Assembly: GCA_963995505.1 (NCBI GenBank)
Contig: OZ023187.1
Span: forward strand, 13,293,176 to 13,357,175
Length of the DNA: 64,000 bases
DNA from: Hypericum androsaemum
Lineage: Eukaryota; Streptophyta; Magnoliopsida; Malpighiales; Hypericaceae
Direction of reading: 5' to 3'
Part shown: piece after piece, positions 45,599-58,470 of the stretch
How the letters are laid out: the number at the start of each line of letters is the position of its first letter
How positions within the stretch are numbered: position 1 is the stretch's first letter
Notes under the pieces: model-generated
The model's input: only the letters and a program-made list of their open reading frames with translations
Told to the model about the DNA's origin: nothing
Databases searched by the model: none
Position numbers and translations under genes: made by a program

Positions 45599-46640
45599 TG
45601 ATAAATGTCCAAAATACTCATTTCACTAGACCATTTTAGAGTCATTTAGGTAGTTTTGAGTCCTTTTAAGTCTTAGTCATGTGTCTTTGTCCATTTTAGG
45701 CTTATTACCTTAAATGGACTCATTTGTTGAGTCATTTGTATTTTTAGGAGGAGTTCAGGGAGAACGAGCCTAATTAGAGGCAAGGAGAAGGGTTAAGTCC
45801 ACGCGAGAGCCAAAGGGAGTACGGATGCAAGGAGTAACTCAAGGGAGTGGCAAAGCCAATGTCAAATGACCTCAAAGTGTACATTAGGAGTTGTCGTTCG
45901 ATGGTCAAAGGAAGTCAACCACTCGGGGCCGTACAGGACAAGTGAAAGCCACTTGGAGCTGAGGATAAGGCAGAAGCTTAAAGTTTGCATGGACGATAGA
46001 TTTTTAAAGGCCGACTGTCACGCGAATTCCCCCCCGCCAATGACGCGCGAACAAGGAAGGACCCGTACGAAGCTTATGGTCGTGCGATCTTAGGCTGAGG
46101 TGGATGGCTCCCACATTATACAACTTTCTCACAAAGTTGTCTACCATTGGTTGCCAAGCTTATCCCCGGGACCACCAGCTGCCACGTTTGGGGATCTTCA
46201 AGGAATATTCCTCGATGGATGATTAAAATAGATATTTGGTCTTGTCACTTATGTATAATTTTCCTTTGAGGGTAAGGGTGGAAAAACTTGTATAAATAGC
46301 CCCCTCACATTTAACCTAGGGAGCTTTTTGGAGACACTTAGCTAGACAGAAAAGATGACTCTCTCTCAGATAAGTAGTCGACCGGGAGCTGGATCGGAGG
46401 AGGAGGTCTGAGGGCTCTGATCTAGACTAAGCCCCTATATCCCTTCCTTTTTATCTTTCTTGTGACATTTATGATTTTTCGTTATCTATCTATCTTGTGT
46501 TTTGGCATGAATAGCAAGTAGAGTCCTTAAGGGTGGGGTACCCGGAAGGGGACCCGACTAGCTAGGCGACGGAATTAGCTAAATAACCTTAGAGAACGTA
46601 CAAACCAAAGGTCTTAATGCTTCTAGCCTTGATTGTTCCT
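45599..46640 (+). repeat. possible solo LTR
   Basis: It begins TGATAAATGTCCAAAATAC. It has a more GC-rich body, TATAAATAG at 46291-46299 and a leader-like region after it. The pattern resembles gypsy LTRs of the Tat/Athila type, but no partner, primer site or coding sequence is present and the right end is uncertain. Confidence 0.35.
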
Positions 46641-46796
46641 AGTTTGAGCTAGATAGTGGTGCGCTAGTTCGGCTAGGTTCACACTAGAGGATCCAATGGT
46701 ATTCGACCTATACATTGGGCAGCAGGTGACTGCGGGTGGTTGGGGAGTAAACTAGTAGGATGGTCGTAGACGCTGGGTGTCGAGGTCTTAATGCTT

Positions 46797-48250
46797 CTTG
46801 GTATGAGCTTTATGTCTGAGGATGTTAAGTATCTTGGGCTCCCTTCATTTTGGGGGAGGTCTAAATCAAATATTGTCAACTTCATTTATAATGCCATGTG
46901 GTTTATAACTCAATCTTGGAAACAAAAATTGCTATTGACATCAGGAAGAGAAACGATGATTAAATATGTTCTTATTTCCTACCAAATTACACTATACAAC
47001 ATGCTCAATTTCCTAAGTTGATATGTAAGAAACTTGATGGATTAATGGTAAGATATTGGTGGTCAGGTTATCTAGAAACTGGCAGGATCTATTGGCTGAC
47101 ATAGGATAAAATTTTCAAAACTAAAAGTATATGTGGCCTTTGTTTTAGGAGCAAGGAAGTATTCAACCATGCTCTGTTTGTTAAACAGGTGTTGAAGATG
47201 TTAACCAACCAGGAAGCCATGTGCTCTCAATTGCTTAAAAGTATTTAGTTCCCTTCTATGTCTCTTTTACATGCAAGAAGAGGATGTAATCCCTCTTGGA
47301 CCTAGACAAGTCTACTGAAAGGACATGAAGTTATCAGACCTGAGTTGTTGTGACGTGTAACAGATAGTTCAAGCATCAAGATTTTGGAGCATCGTTGGCT
47401 TAAAGAGTTGCCAAACTTTTCAATCCAACTCCTAAAACCACAACCTTATCCTTGGTGGCTTATCTGATAGATCCAAACAACAACCAATTGCAAATTGAGG
47501 TGCTCAATAGTTTTTCCTCCTTGGGGGAGGTCACTAAGATAACCAAACTTACACCAAGACGTGGACTGGGCAGGGAAAAACTCATCTGGGTCCATGTTTG
47601 GTAAGGCAAGTATACTGTTAAATCTTGTTTCCTTTTTTTGCAGCATAACTTTGTGAATGTTGATGATGCACTGAAAGTTCTTTGGAATAGACTATTGAGA
47701 ATGAAAACAAGCCCAAAAACCATGGCATTTTTGTGGAAAGATGTCAACGATGCACTTCCAATAGCTCAAAATCTCTGTAAAAGAAATTTTTTGGATGTCC
47801 TAGAGTACAGAATCTATCAACAGTTGTTGAAGGTGTAGAACATGTTATATTTCTTTGCCCTCATGCAAGATCAACATGGTTTGCATCTTCATAGCATATA
47901 TTACCTCTATAGAAGGATCTCCGGATATGAAAGTGTGGGTGCAAGCTTTAATTCTTTCTCTGGAAGGTGCATATTGCAATGATCTCAACCAACAATTTGC
48001 TTTCGTCTGCTAGAAAATATGGAGTACACGCAATGAGTATCTGTTTATAGGCAAAAATCTAGATCCTCGTCCAACATGGAATGTTGCTTGCAGAAGATGG
48101 ACGAAATTTGACAGCATAAAAAGCTTTGTTCCTACAAGTTTAATTACAGTAGGCAATTTTTGCGTCCTCCAGGATCTGATTCTGCCAAAGTAAATGATGA
48201 TGCCTTGTGGTTACAATGATCAAGAGAAGTATACTTTTTTTTAATGATGA
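46797..48250 (+). mobile_element. LINE (L1/RIL-type) pol 3' remnant
   Basis: RT-end and zinc-binding blocks in broken frames: VKYLGLPSFWGRSKSNIVNF, WKQKLLLTSGRETMIK, EVFNHALFVKQ, then MKTSPKTMAFLWKDVNDALP and LFLCPHA-like text. A possible RNase H-like tail follows to about 48400. Many stops; dead copy. Confidence 0.85.
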
Positions 48251-48511
48251 ACCGGGACCATAATGGACATGTCACATTTGCTAAAACTAGGACATCAACT
48301 TTTTCAACAGCCATTACAGTTGAACTTATAGCAATTTGTGAGGCAGCCTCTCACTTGAAGCAGCAGCACCACCTCACTAAGTCCACCATTCGAGTCAGAT
48401 TGCAAAGTGGTTAGGGATTTCCTCAAAAATAGCTCAATCATCATAGATTGGGATTTAGAACTCCAAGCTTTAAAAGTTAAATATATTATTTTGAGTTTAC
48501 CCTTATGTAAG

Positions 48512-49396
48512 TGTGCTACTGCGATAATGATATGTTATGAAAATACTTAAGTGATTTGATTTAAACTATCAATAACAACAAAGTATTCATACTTTTGTGA
48601 CACACATCTTGAAAGAACTTCAAGGTTAAGCGTGCTTGGCCTGAGGTAATTTCAGTATGGGTGATCTCCTGAGAAGTTTTCAAGATGTGTATGAGTAAAG
48701 ACAAAACACATTGAAAAAAATTAGTGTTGGTCTGTAAAGATAGCCAGTCGGATCACGAGGCACTACAGTTGGTATCAGAGCAAGATCTCAGCTAGTACAA
48801 TATGGTTCGGGGATCGAACACACCCAATATGAGGGATTCTGGGATTGTCTGAATCTGGCGCGACAAAGACGTCGCATAATTAAGGAGGGGCGAATGTGAT
48901 ACCACGATGATGATATGTTTTGAAAATGCTCAAGTGATTTTATTTGAACTATCTATATCAATAATGTGCACCTACTTTTCTGACACGCATCTTGAAAGAA
49001 CTATAAGGTTAATCATGATTGGCCTGAGGTAATTTTCGGGATGAATGTGAGTGATGACAAAATACACTGCAAAAGACTCGTATTAGTCTGTGGAGATGGT
49101 CGATCAGATCACGAGGTGCTACAGTTGGTATCAGAACAAGACCTCGGCTAGTACAGTGTGGTTTGGAGATGGAACATACCCAATACAAGGGATTCTGAGA
49201 TTGTCTGAATCTAGCGCGACAAGGACGTCGCATAATTAAGGAGGACTGAATGTAATACTATGATAATATATATTTTGAAAATGCTTAAGTGATTTAATTT
49301 GAACTATCTATATCAACAAAGTGCATATACTTTTCTGACACACATCTTGAAAGAACTCCAAGGTTAAACTGCTTGGCCTGAGGTGATTTCAGTATG
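48512..49396 (+). mobile_element. tandem Cassandra-type TRIM (three LTRs, two internal domains)
   Basis: LTR1 48512-48767, LTR2 48895-49123 and LTR3 49251-49396 (truncated) start TGTGAT/TGTAAT and end CACTACA/GTGCTACA. Each of the first two is followed by a Met-tRNA primer site TTGGTATCAGAGC/AAC and a short internal domain ending in AAGGAGG purine tracts. The LTRs contain a 5S rRNA-derived block (GGTTAAGCGTGCTTGG ... GTATGGGTGATCTCCTGAGA, 48615-48684 in LTR1), diagnostic of Cassandra. LTR2 has lost the second half of it. There is no coding capacity. Confidence 0.85.
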
Positions 49397-49886
49397 TGAT
49401 AGAGATATTTTTGCCATCTTTTATGGTTCAATCCTATTTGAATGCTAGATTAATCATTCGAGTATATATAAGGTCACTTTCATTTATGTGCATACTATGT
49501 TTTTGTTATATACCATCTAGTATCCATACAATATTATATCGAATAAACAAAATTTAAGCGAGTGGAATATTTGAAAGATGAAAAATATTGTTTGTTGTTT
49601 TTTTCATTAATTACGCTAGTCCAAGGGTTGTCCGTATTTCGAATGGCGTCAAAGTGGTTGTAACACTAACGGCCAGAGGCTCAGAGCAACGCCTGACAAA
49701 CAGGTAAATTAAATGAGGAAGCTGTGAATTTTCTAAATTTAGCATCCTGATTTTTTTCTGCATTTTCATCTTTTGATAGAAAACTAGTAAGTATAGACAG
49801 CGATAGAAAAAGGCACACACCACCAAAAAATTGCTAGTACAAGACTTAGATTTTCTCAACTAATATAATGAATTGAAAAGAATAAA
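49397..49886 (-). repeat. left part of the split inverted paralogue of 32.75-33.43 kb
   Basis: The reverse complement matches about 32850-33350. It begins exactly where Cassandra LTR3 is cut and ends at the LARD-like insertion; the rest continues at 57243. Confidence 0.7.
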
Positions 49887-50579
49887 TGTCACGATCCGAA
49901 CTGTGGTCGGTGACCGGCGCTAGACTTCAACTCATGTTATTCACAAAATAAATCTAGCCAGCCTCTAACGTATTCAAATTTATAATCAAAAGTATTTAAA
50001 CATAAAATTAAACCTAATGATCTTTTGTTTCATATTCCCAGCTTACAAAATATAAGCCAAGCTTTTACTTTTTAATACATACTCCCAAGATCAAAACAAA
50101 TCCTGTGACTACGGAGCTTCTAGATCAATGAGAAAAATACAAACTGGAGACCTCCAGACCAATCCCGGAGAATAAAGCAGACTTATACGATCAGAGTAGA
50201 TCTCCGAACCAATACAACTCGTACTCGAGTTCCTGCAAAACTGGTGAGAGGGGGGAATGAGTGTTTTGGAACACTCAGTAAACAAATAAGATATGCATCG
50301 TAATTTATTTAGCTACTCAATGCACAACATACCTAAAATATGCATATAACTAACATGGCAAATAAATTATGCGGAAATGTACAGTGTTCAAAAGTCATAC
50401 TTACCAGATGATCAAATATAGCATATAATCATAAAGTCGCAGAAACATGAGCAAACTACGCAATTTGACACATGACACATAATTCCAATATCCTATAGCA
50501 GAACTGACAAATATTCGGCAAGATCTAGATAGTGTCACTCTAACCCCGACACGAGGATACCATATCTCACAGGCACCAT

Positions 50580-50760
50580 CATCAACCAACCTCTTCGGCC
50601 AAATAGTTCTACCCGCCGAAAGGCAACCATATCATATCAGACCAACCTCATCGGCCAAATAGTTCTGCCCGCCGTAGGCAATCATATCATATCAGACCAA
50701 CCTCATCGGCCAAATAGTTCTGCCCGCCGTAGGCAACCATATCATATAGCGAAGCTATCT
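50580..50760. repeat. 60-bp tandem repeats in the LARD LTR
   Basis: Three copies of ACCAACCTC[AT]TCGGCCAAAT...GCCGTAGGCAA...CATATCATAT in this LTR, two in the other (56625-56740). Confidence 0.85.
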
Positions 50761-52130
50761 ATATTATATAGTTATTCGTAGCACACAAATTCATAGGCTC
50801 CAAACGAATCAAATAGGTCCAATGAACAAACCTACATCTCCAGTGCCCACTCGAGGCCAAATTAAGCAAACACTTATAAATCATAATGTCACGTCATAAT
50901 GCTCATATGAAAAATGCACAATATGCACTAACAATACCATATTCAAATCATAACAAATAAATAGAGTGCGCCAAAGAAAGCACGAGTCACATATTATTTG
51001 TTTACCAATTTTATATGGCCGCCATCCGAATGAAATTTGATTCCAATACACAAATCTCTTCTCTTCAAATTCTATTCTGCCGAGTTCTTTATTTGTAGAG
51101 TCTCGTCTAAATCTTCTCAATTATATTTCAAATCCAAAGTTTTGTTTCCGTTCAATTTCAACGTCTCCTCTTCGGTTCTTTCCTTTTTCTCATCTTGTAT
51201 TTTCTCTTTGCCTTTAATTTCTACCACACTTTTACTTGTGTTTTTCTTTTATAATCGTTCGGTGGAAACTATCCATGCTTAACTCTTGCCACCTTTTAAT
51301 TTATAAGTATGAGTTTTGGTTGAAATTTTCAAGCTGCCACGTTTTCCACTTTTTCTTTCTTCTTGCCACGTTTTCTTTTTAACCTTTTTACTCTTCTTTC
51401 TTTTACCTTATGATTATCTTGATCTTTTCTTTTATAATTTCCAGTAGTGTCGCTAGAACTTTCAAGCACCTTTAAGTAAAGTTAACAATCTCATTTTAAT
51501 GAGTTGACCCATATCTTCTTTTAATTTCAAACTTATCCTATTTTATTTGGTTATTCTTACCTATCAGAAGTGTTAAAATCTTACTGAATTCATCTTAGAT
51601 TTTATTTTTATCCTTATCTGTTGCTTGACGGGTAAACTGACCAACTTATTTTTCTAGTTTAAATTTCTTTATTTTTCTTTTAGCATTATCCATTGGTTAC
51701 AATTTCATTTGTAATTACGTGAAGTACAACCTAACCTCAACCTCTCTTATTTTCTTTCAAGGGCATTGTGTTTTAGTGGCATTTCCATGAGTTGCCACGT
51801 TTCTAATTTGTTCTCTTTTTTTATTTTTTTTCAGCTTATCCTCTTTTATTTCATTATTTCTTGTCTACTAAAAGAATTTACCTTTCTACTATTAAAATGC
51901 TTACTCGTGTAAAAATTTAACAATCGATCAAGCATTTTATGTACATCGGGTTAACGAATTCACCATAGTAATTAATTGGTCCAGTTATATCAAATCTTAT
52001 TTCTAGAATATCTCGATGACTAATTTGTATTAATATTTTTCAAAGGTAGTGATATATTCTTATCGTACTAAATGACCTAGCATACTTGATTAAATCTAAT
52101 TAACTTCTAATAATATGGTTGGGTATTACA

Positions 52131-55100
52131 TTCTCCTCTCCTTATAAAAATTCGGTTCCCGAATTTACTTACACAAACTTTTCTTACATATCATTCAAAT
52201 AAACAGATACGTCAATTATATCTCATCTTATATCTCCGAGGGGTCCAAATTTCAGAATGGTTTTTCTATTCTACTTATAGATCTGAAGTTTTCCCTTCTA
52301 AAATTTTTAAATTTTCTTATGCAAAATTATTTTTGGCACTTTCAATATGCCAAATTTTATTAGTGGCTTCAAACAAGAGGAGGGTCATTTAAGTAGGACT
52401 ACTACCTACACGTGACAATGTCATAATTATTGTGGCAAAAGCCAACGTGCCATTAGCTCAATTGGCTTCAAATTCTCAAATGGGTCAATGTATCTAAGAT
52501 TGAGTCATTGTCTTTTCCACATGTGAGACTTTGAGCTTCTCAGATTAAACTTTATATCATGTTATCTTCCAATCAAATAAAACACAATTCACTTGGATTA
52601 TTTTAAAAATTTTATGAATGACTTTAGTTTACCCATTCATCTCCCAAACTATTCCAAACTAACTTATACCCCTTTTTGGAGAAAAGTTTAGTCCAATTAT
52701 ATTTCATTATTTCGGCACAACCACTTAAATTCTAAAGAATTCTCTAACACCAAGTAACTTATTAGATGACCCATTCTTCTGACTTTCATTTATCTTCATA
52801 TTTTCTCATTTTAACTACAATTATCACCAAAAGAAAATGATACTAGTGTCTTAACCAGTCAATTTCTAACCACATGTCATACTGTCAAATCTTTCACTCA
52901 TTATCCCTTTCTTAGATAGTACAATGAGCAACATGTGTTTTTCCACATTAATTTATAGTTCCTTTCATCTCTTATCCTTTTAAATATCCTACTCCTTCCA
53001 TTTATTCTCCGAACTACATAAAATCAAGGTAAAATTCATTTGATCGAATTTCACTTACTTATTTATAATATGATTGTTCTTCTAGTTCTGCCAATTATTC
53101 AGTCAATTTTTTTTATATCTAAATTTCTGATCCAATACTATAACCTATCCGTAGATGGTACAATGCACTTGTATCTCAATCATACAAAATGATTTTCTAG
53201 CCTCTAATTCTCCAGACAAATTCCTTTAAAACAGAATGTCAATAAGTTATAAGCTTATGGGTCTCAATTTCATATCATATGCATTTTAACTCCTGTGTTA
53301 TTCTAACTTAATATTTTCTGAAAATACCAGAAAACTAATCACAACTTTTATCGTCTCTTCATTCCTTTTTTTTGGGTCATACATTCGATAGTTCTACTCA
53401 ACCCTTATTCGGGTCATCTCTGGACCATATCTTCCATAATCTTACTAACATTTATTTAATCAGCCCAAAAATGTCAAAATCTTACAAACATTTGATATAT
53501 TAATTCTCAACGGTTTATTTTTCACTATGACACCACTGAAAATCTTTTGGTTCTTAAAGTTGTATGTGTCTATTGGGTTCTTGAATAACTAAACCTCTAA
53601 ACCTTTCCAACAACAAACCGTATCATTTTACCATCTCTGAAACTCAAAATTTTTCATAACCTTCCAATACTCCAAATCCACAAACACTTCATCACACCTA
53701 CTTATGTCTTAACAATCTTTTTCTTTATCACCTATACTTTCACAAGGAAAACTTATCATATAACTTGTAGTTCTATGAAGTTCACAATGTCAGTTGTAAT
53801 ATCTCCATGTGCTCTTCTAAATTATCCATATACACCAAATATTTCCATAAAATTATTAACTTATCTCTCATATGCTTGAGCACTCGAATTATAACTCTTA
53901 TCATAAATTTCATCTTGTGAGTTGACCAAATATCATATCGCTACATCTTAATGCATACACTAAGTTCCAAAAGTTATGTTGACTACAACATCTTCCATTG
54001 GTACCATGACGTTGTGTCATTCTTATAATCAAATAAAAATACCACAAAGTATTTTTGAACCTATAAAAATCCTTATTCATCAAGTTTGCTCAACTCTTTT
54101 CCTCGAATAAAGTCATACCTAATAGTGGTACAAATGTTAACACTTTTCTCATTAAAGAGTTATCATATTACTCGATCTTTCAAATACAAACTAGTTCATC
54201 ATCCACCAAACTTCTAAAAAAATTTCTTTCCTAACTTAAGTCTTATTACCCTTCCAGATGTCCATAATCTACCTTTTCCACTTATTTAGTATACATTGTA
54301 TAAGTTGCACCAGACTTCATACCAAAACTCTCGGATCTTAGCAAATATCTATCACATCCTCAAATATCCATCTGTCATAAACTTAAATCTTAATAAGGCA
54401 ATAGCATACCTAGATGATTTATCATTGCTTGTGCCAAAGATTTCTCATTGATTCTCTAATTTTCAACATAGTTATCTTGGTATTTCATTGACATTGTGTA
54501 CGCTGAAGGATTTACTTAATGGAGTAATATATAAAAATATTTCCATCAAATGACATACTAGTTTTCATCTCCTTGGTTTTTTTTCCTGAAGTTTGAACCA
54601 AAATTTATTGTAGCTTGTCTTAATTCTAATATATAAAAATTATGACTATTAAGTCAATCATATATTTTCACTTCACATCTCAAAATTTTGCACAATTCAG
54701 TATAGGTTCCAAAATCTACATAACATGTGTACTCCTATTCTTATATTTCTTTATCCACTTCTTTTAAGAGAAATTTTCCTTCCCGCTCTCTTATTGAGCT
54801 TGCTCAACACCATCTCAATATTGTGGTACTTATTGTAGCTAAAAGCTAAATGATTTGTAGATTATCAAAGTTTTATCTCATGACTCTACCTCACATTCTT
54901 CAAGACACAGATTATATGCATCAGATCAGTATCTGATTATATGCATCAGATCATTATCTGATTACATAAAGAAGCTATAAACAAATCTTGATGGATTTCC
55001 TTTAGCCTTCATATTTTTTCCCACGAATCAATAGGTAAACTTTGTAATTTGGTCAAAACTATTTACCTTGTCTATAACCGTTGAGCAAATTATCTTATCA

Positions 55101-55927
55101 AAAGTCCATCAGAATATATCTTTTCCAAAATCCATAACCATGATTCAAATCAAGATTCATTCTCAATCTTAACTTACTAATAGTATTAAAAGCAATAACT
55201 TAATTATAATTTAATTCATATATCACAATCCCATAATTCCATTCATAATAAATCTCACACCACTTTCTCAATATATATTTTTATATTCCAGAGCACACTT
55301 AAGAATTAGTTTCTAATATATTCTTCTTCCACATAATGTTGTTCATAACTTCTTCTTTTCAAACATATTTAAACTCAAAAAAACATTCTCAATGCATAGA
55401 TAAACAAACATAGAAGAGTTCACAAAGTCATAACTCAAATATTCGGTGAGACTCTAACCAATGGCCCAAAATATGCATAGGAAGAAATTCAATATATAAG
55501 GGTGTTTAGATGATTTGGACAAAGTGGTGATCAGTCACTTCATCAAAATCTCACCCAAGGAATGATTTTCATATATATAAATATATATACTCAAATGAGC
55601 TCTTCAAAGGAATAAATATACAAACAGGACCCGAGTTCTCACCAAAATATAGAGTAAATGCCTCGTCATATCAACAATGTATCACATAAGTTCCTCACAT
55701 AAGAATCTCAAACATAAACATCTCAAACAATGTTTCAATTCATCACACCAACATGTTCAAACAGAAACAAATCTTCCTTGACACCGAAAAGATTAACGCA
55801 TGAGCAAATGACAAAGATAGAAGGGACACAAAGATATGGAAAAATCCTATGCTCCGTAGCACAACTTATGATACTCGACACCCAATAATTCAAACAAGGC
55901 TCTAACCTAAAGCTCTGATACCAAGTC
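52131..55927 (-). other. LARD internal domain, non-coding
   Basis: 3.8 kb, AT-rich and T-biased on the plus strand, between the purine tract and the primer site. No gag, protease, RT or integrase motif on either strand. The composition bias without frames suggests an RNA-only function (packaging, priming) or an eroded gene region. Confidence 0.7.
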
Positions 55928-57242
55928 TGTCACGACCCGAACTGTGGTCGGTGACCGGCGCTAGACTTAAACTCATGTTATTCACAAAATAAATCTAGCT
56001 AGCCTCTAACGTATTTAAATTTATAATCAAAAGCATTTAAACATAAAATTAAAACCTAATGATCTTTAGTTTCATATTCCCAGTTTACAAAATATAAGCC
56101 AAGCTTTTACTTTTTAATACATACTCCCAAGATCAAAACAAATCATGTGACTACGGAGCTTCTAGATCAATGAAAAAAATACAAACTGGAGACCTCCAGA
56201 CCAGTCCGGAGAATAAAGTAGACTTATACGATCAGAGTAGATCTCCGAACTAATACAACTCGTATTCGAGTTCCTGCAAAACTGGTGAGAGGGGGGAATG
56301 GGTATTTTGGAACACTCAGTAAACAAATAAGATATGCATCGTAATTTATTTAGCTACTCAATGCACAACATACCTAAAATATGCATATAACTAACATGGC
56401 AAATAAATTATGCAGAAATGTACATTGTTCAAAAGTCATACTTACCAGATGATCAAATATAGCATATAATCACAAAGTCGCAGAAACATGAGCAAACTAC
56501 GCAATTTGACACAAGACACATAATTCCAATATCATATAGCAGAACTGACGAACATTCGGCAAGATCTAGATAGTGTCACTCTAACCCCGACACGAGGATA
56601 CCATATCTCACAGGCACCATCATCAACCAACCTCCTTGGCCAAATAGTTCTGCCCATCGGAAGGCAACCATATCATATCAGACCAACCTCATCGGCCAAA
56701 TAGTTCTGCCCGCCGTAGGCAACCATATCATATAGCGAAGCTATCTATATTATATAGTTATTCGTAGCACACAAATTCATAGGCTCCAAATGAATCAAAT
56801 AGGTCCAATGAACAAACCTACATCTCCAGTGCCCACTCGAGGCCAAATTAAGCAAACACTTATAAATCATAATGTCACGTCATAATGCTCATATGAAAAA
56901 TGCACAATATGCACTAACAATACCATATTCAAATCATAACAAATAAATAGAGTGCGCCAAAGAAAGCACGAGTCACATATTATTTGTTTACCAATTTTAT
57001 ATGGCCACCATCCGAATGAAATTTGATTCCAATACACAAATCTCTTCTCTTCAAATTCTATTCTGCCGAGTTCTTTATTTGTAGAGTCTCGTCCAAATCT
57101 TCTCAATTATATTTCAAATCCAAAGTTTGTATTAACTTGTATTAATATTTTTCAAAGGTAGTGATATATTCTTATCGTACTAAATGACCTAGCATACTTG
57201 ATTAAATCTAATTAACTTCTAATAATATGGTTGGGTATTACA

Positions 57243-57320
57243 AAATAAAGCAAATATTATTAAAATAATTAAATGTTAAAACAAAATTTTCAATCTTACA
57301 AGCAGATACTACTACCAACA
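57243..57320 (-). repeat. right part of the split paralogue
   Basis: The reverse complement matches 32755-32840 and completes the segment interrupted by the LARD-like element. Confidence 0.65.
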
Positions 57321-57766
57321 TGGAAGTGGATTTGGTGCTGGTAACGTAAGTTTACCAGCACCATTCAATTTGAATCTCGATCGTTGATTTAAAATCTTGA
57401 ATGGTCCTTATTTCATGATTATACCCTTATTCATTATTCATATGCATTTACTATTTTGGTGTGACTAAGCATATCATATAGAATGTGACTGTACTCATAA
57501 ATGTCGTCAAAGTATCGAAAAAATTGGTGAATTATAATTAGACTATCAATATAAATTTTGTTAGTTTCAATAAATTCAAAACCTATTAAATGTTAAATCA
57601 ACTAGCATTTATATTAACTAGTCAATATGTTATTTGAGTTTGAATACAAATTCTTGAATCATTACTAACTAAGCTTCCTGGCACTTAAAAATGCTTAAGC
57701 GTTACATAATTCTTTTGATCAAAAGCGTTACATAAACTAAAAGTGTTACATAAACAAGCAAGCCTT

Positions 57767-58068
57767 TATAATTGGAGTCCCATTTATCTTATTTTCCACG
57801 CAAATAATACAGAGCCACGCCAACTAGTAAGAGTAGACGACCCCTTCTTCTCTAAGAGTAGATAACTCCTTCTTCTCTCTCTCTCTTCGCCGGCCTCCCG
57901 TGACATGTTCGAGGGACTCCATCTCCTCTGGGGACCCATAATTCTAGCGATCTTTCTACAACCAGCTCTCTGCATATAGAACCCACTGGTATTTTTTGCT
58001 CCTCGAATCTTTGAGTTGCTATATTAGAAGCAAGTGTGGAAAATAAGATAAATGAGACTTCATTTATA
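57767..58068 (+). promoter_or_regulatory. array unit A: facing promoter arms around F-box 5'UTR exon
   Basis: Left TATA-like TATAATTGG at 57767, then the exon copy in sense orientation with a partly duplicated leader (57840-57885). Right inverted TATA (ATTTATA, 58062-58068) reads back on the minus strand. The splice donor is changed (CTCTGCATATAGAAC). Confidence 0.6.
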
Positions 58069-58344
58069 AAGGCTTGCTTGTTTTGTACGTTTATAATTTC
58101 TGTAACTTTTAAGCATTATTTTGTTGCTCAAAATTATTGTGGCTATAAATACTAGTTGACTTAGTTAATATAATAAGTTATTTTTTTCAAACTAATATAA
58201 ATGCTCGTTGATTTAGTTATTTGATAATAATATTTGATAATAAGTTATTTTGTTCAAACACTTATTTTATTCAAACTAAAATAATACATTGACTATTGAC
58301 TTAGTTAATATAAATGCTGGCTGATTTAACATTTACTAGGTTTT

Positions 58345-58470
58345 TTTTTGTCAAGAAAAATTTAGGTGGGTTGGCCTAAATCTCCGGGATCTTGATGGTA
58401 TTAGGATTCGATCTCTGCCAACTCAAGCTTAAGGGCGAACTCGTATCCATCCAGCCACACTTGCGTAAGT
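58345..58470 (-). mobile_element. tRNA-type SINE with target duplication
   Basis: Direct repeats ACATTTACTAGGTTTT (58329-58344) and ACATTTGCTAGGTTTT (58471-58486) flank a 126-bp insert. On the minus strand the insert has A-box-like TGGCTGGATGGATACGAG, B-box-like AGATCGAATCC and an A-rich tail. Sister units at 59920-59940 and 62330-62350 have the uninterrupted site. Confidence 0.8.

Larger units (their letters stand above)
49887..57242 (-). mobile_element. large non-coding LTR retrotransposon (LARD-like), minus strand
   Basis: Direct LTRs at 49887-52130 (2244 bp) and 55928-57242 (1315 bp) end TGTAATACCC...CGTGACA on the minus strand. A Met-tRNA primer site TGGTATCAGAGC (55923-55912) lies 4 nt inside the right LTR. 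A purine tract AAGGAGAGGAGAA (52143-52131) abuts the left LTR, fixing the minus orientation. The 3.8-kb internal region has no open frame of note, so it must depend on another element. The 5' LTR has a deletion of about 0.89 kb relative to the 3' LTR (missing 51142-52024). Flanks share AATAAA, probably the target duplication. Confidence 0.85.

Noticed and set aside
48615..48684. 5S rRNA gene
   Set aside because: Only the internal part of 5S is present and it lies within an LTR with primer site and purine tract. It is a Cassandra LTR component, not a 5S gene.
50881..51120. 79-codon frame present twice (also 56867-57106)
   Set aside because: It is duplicated only because both lie in the LARD LTRs; no domain or start context.
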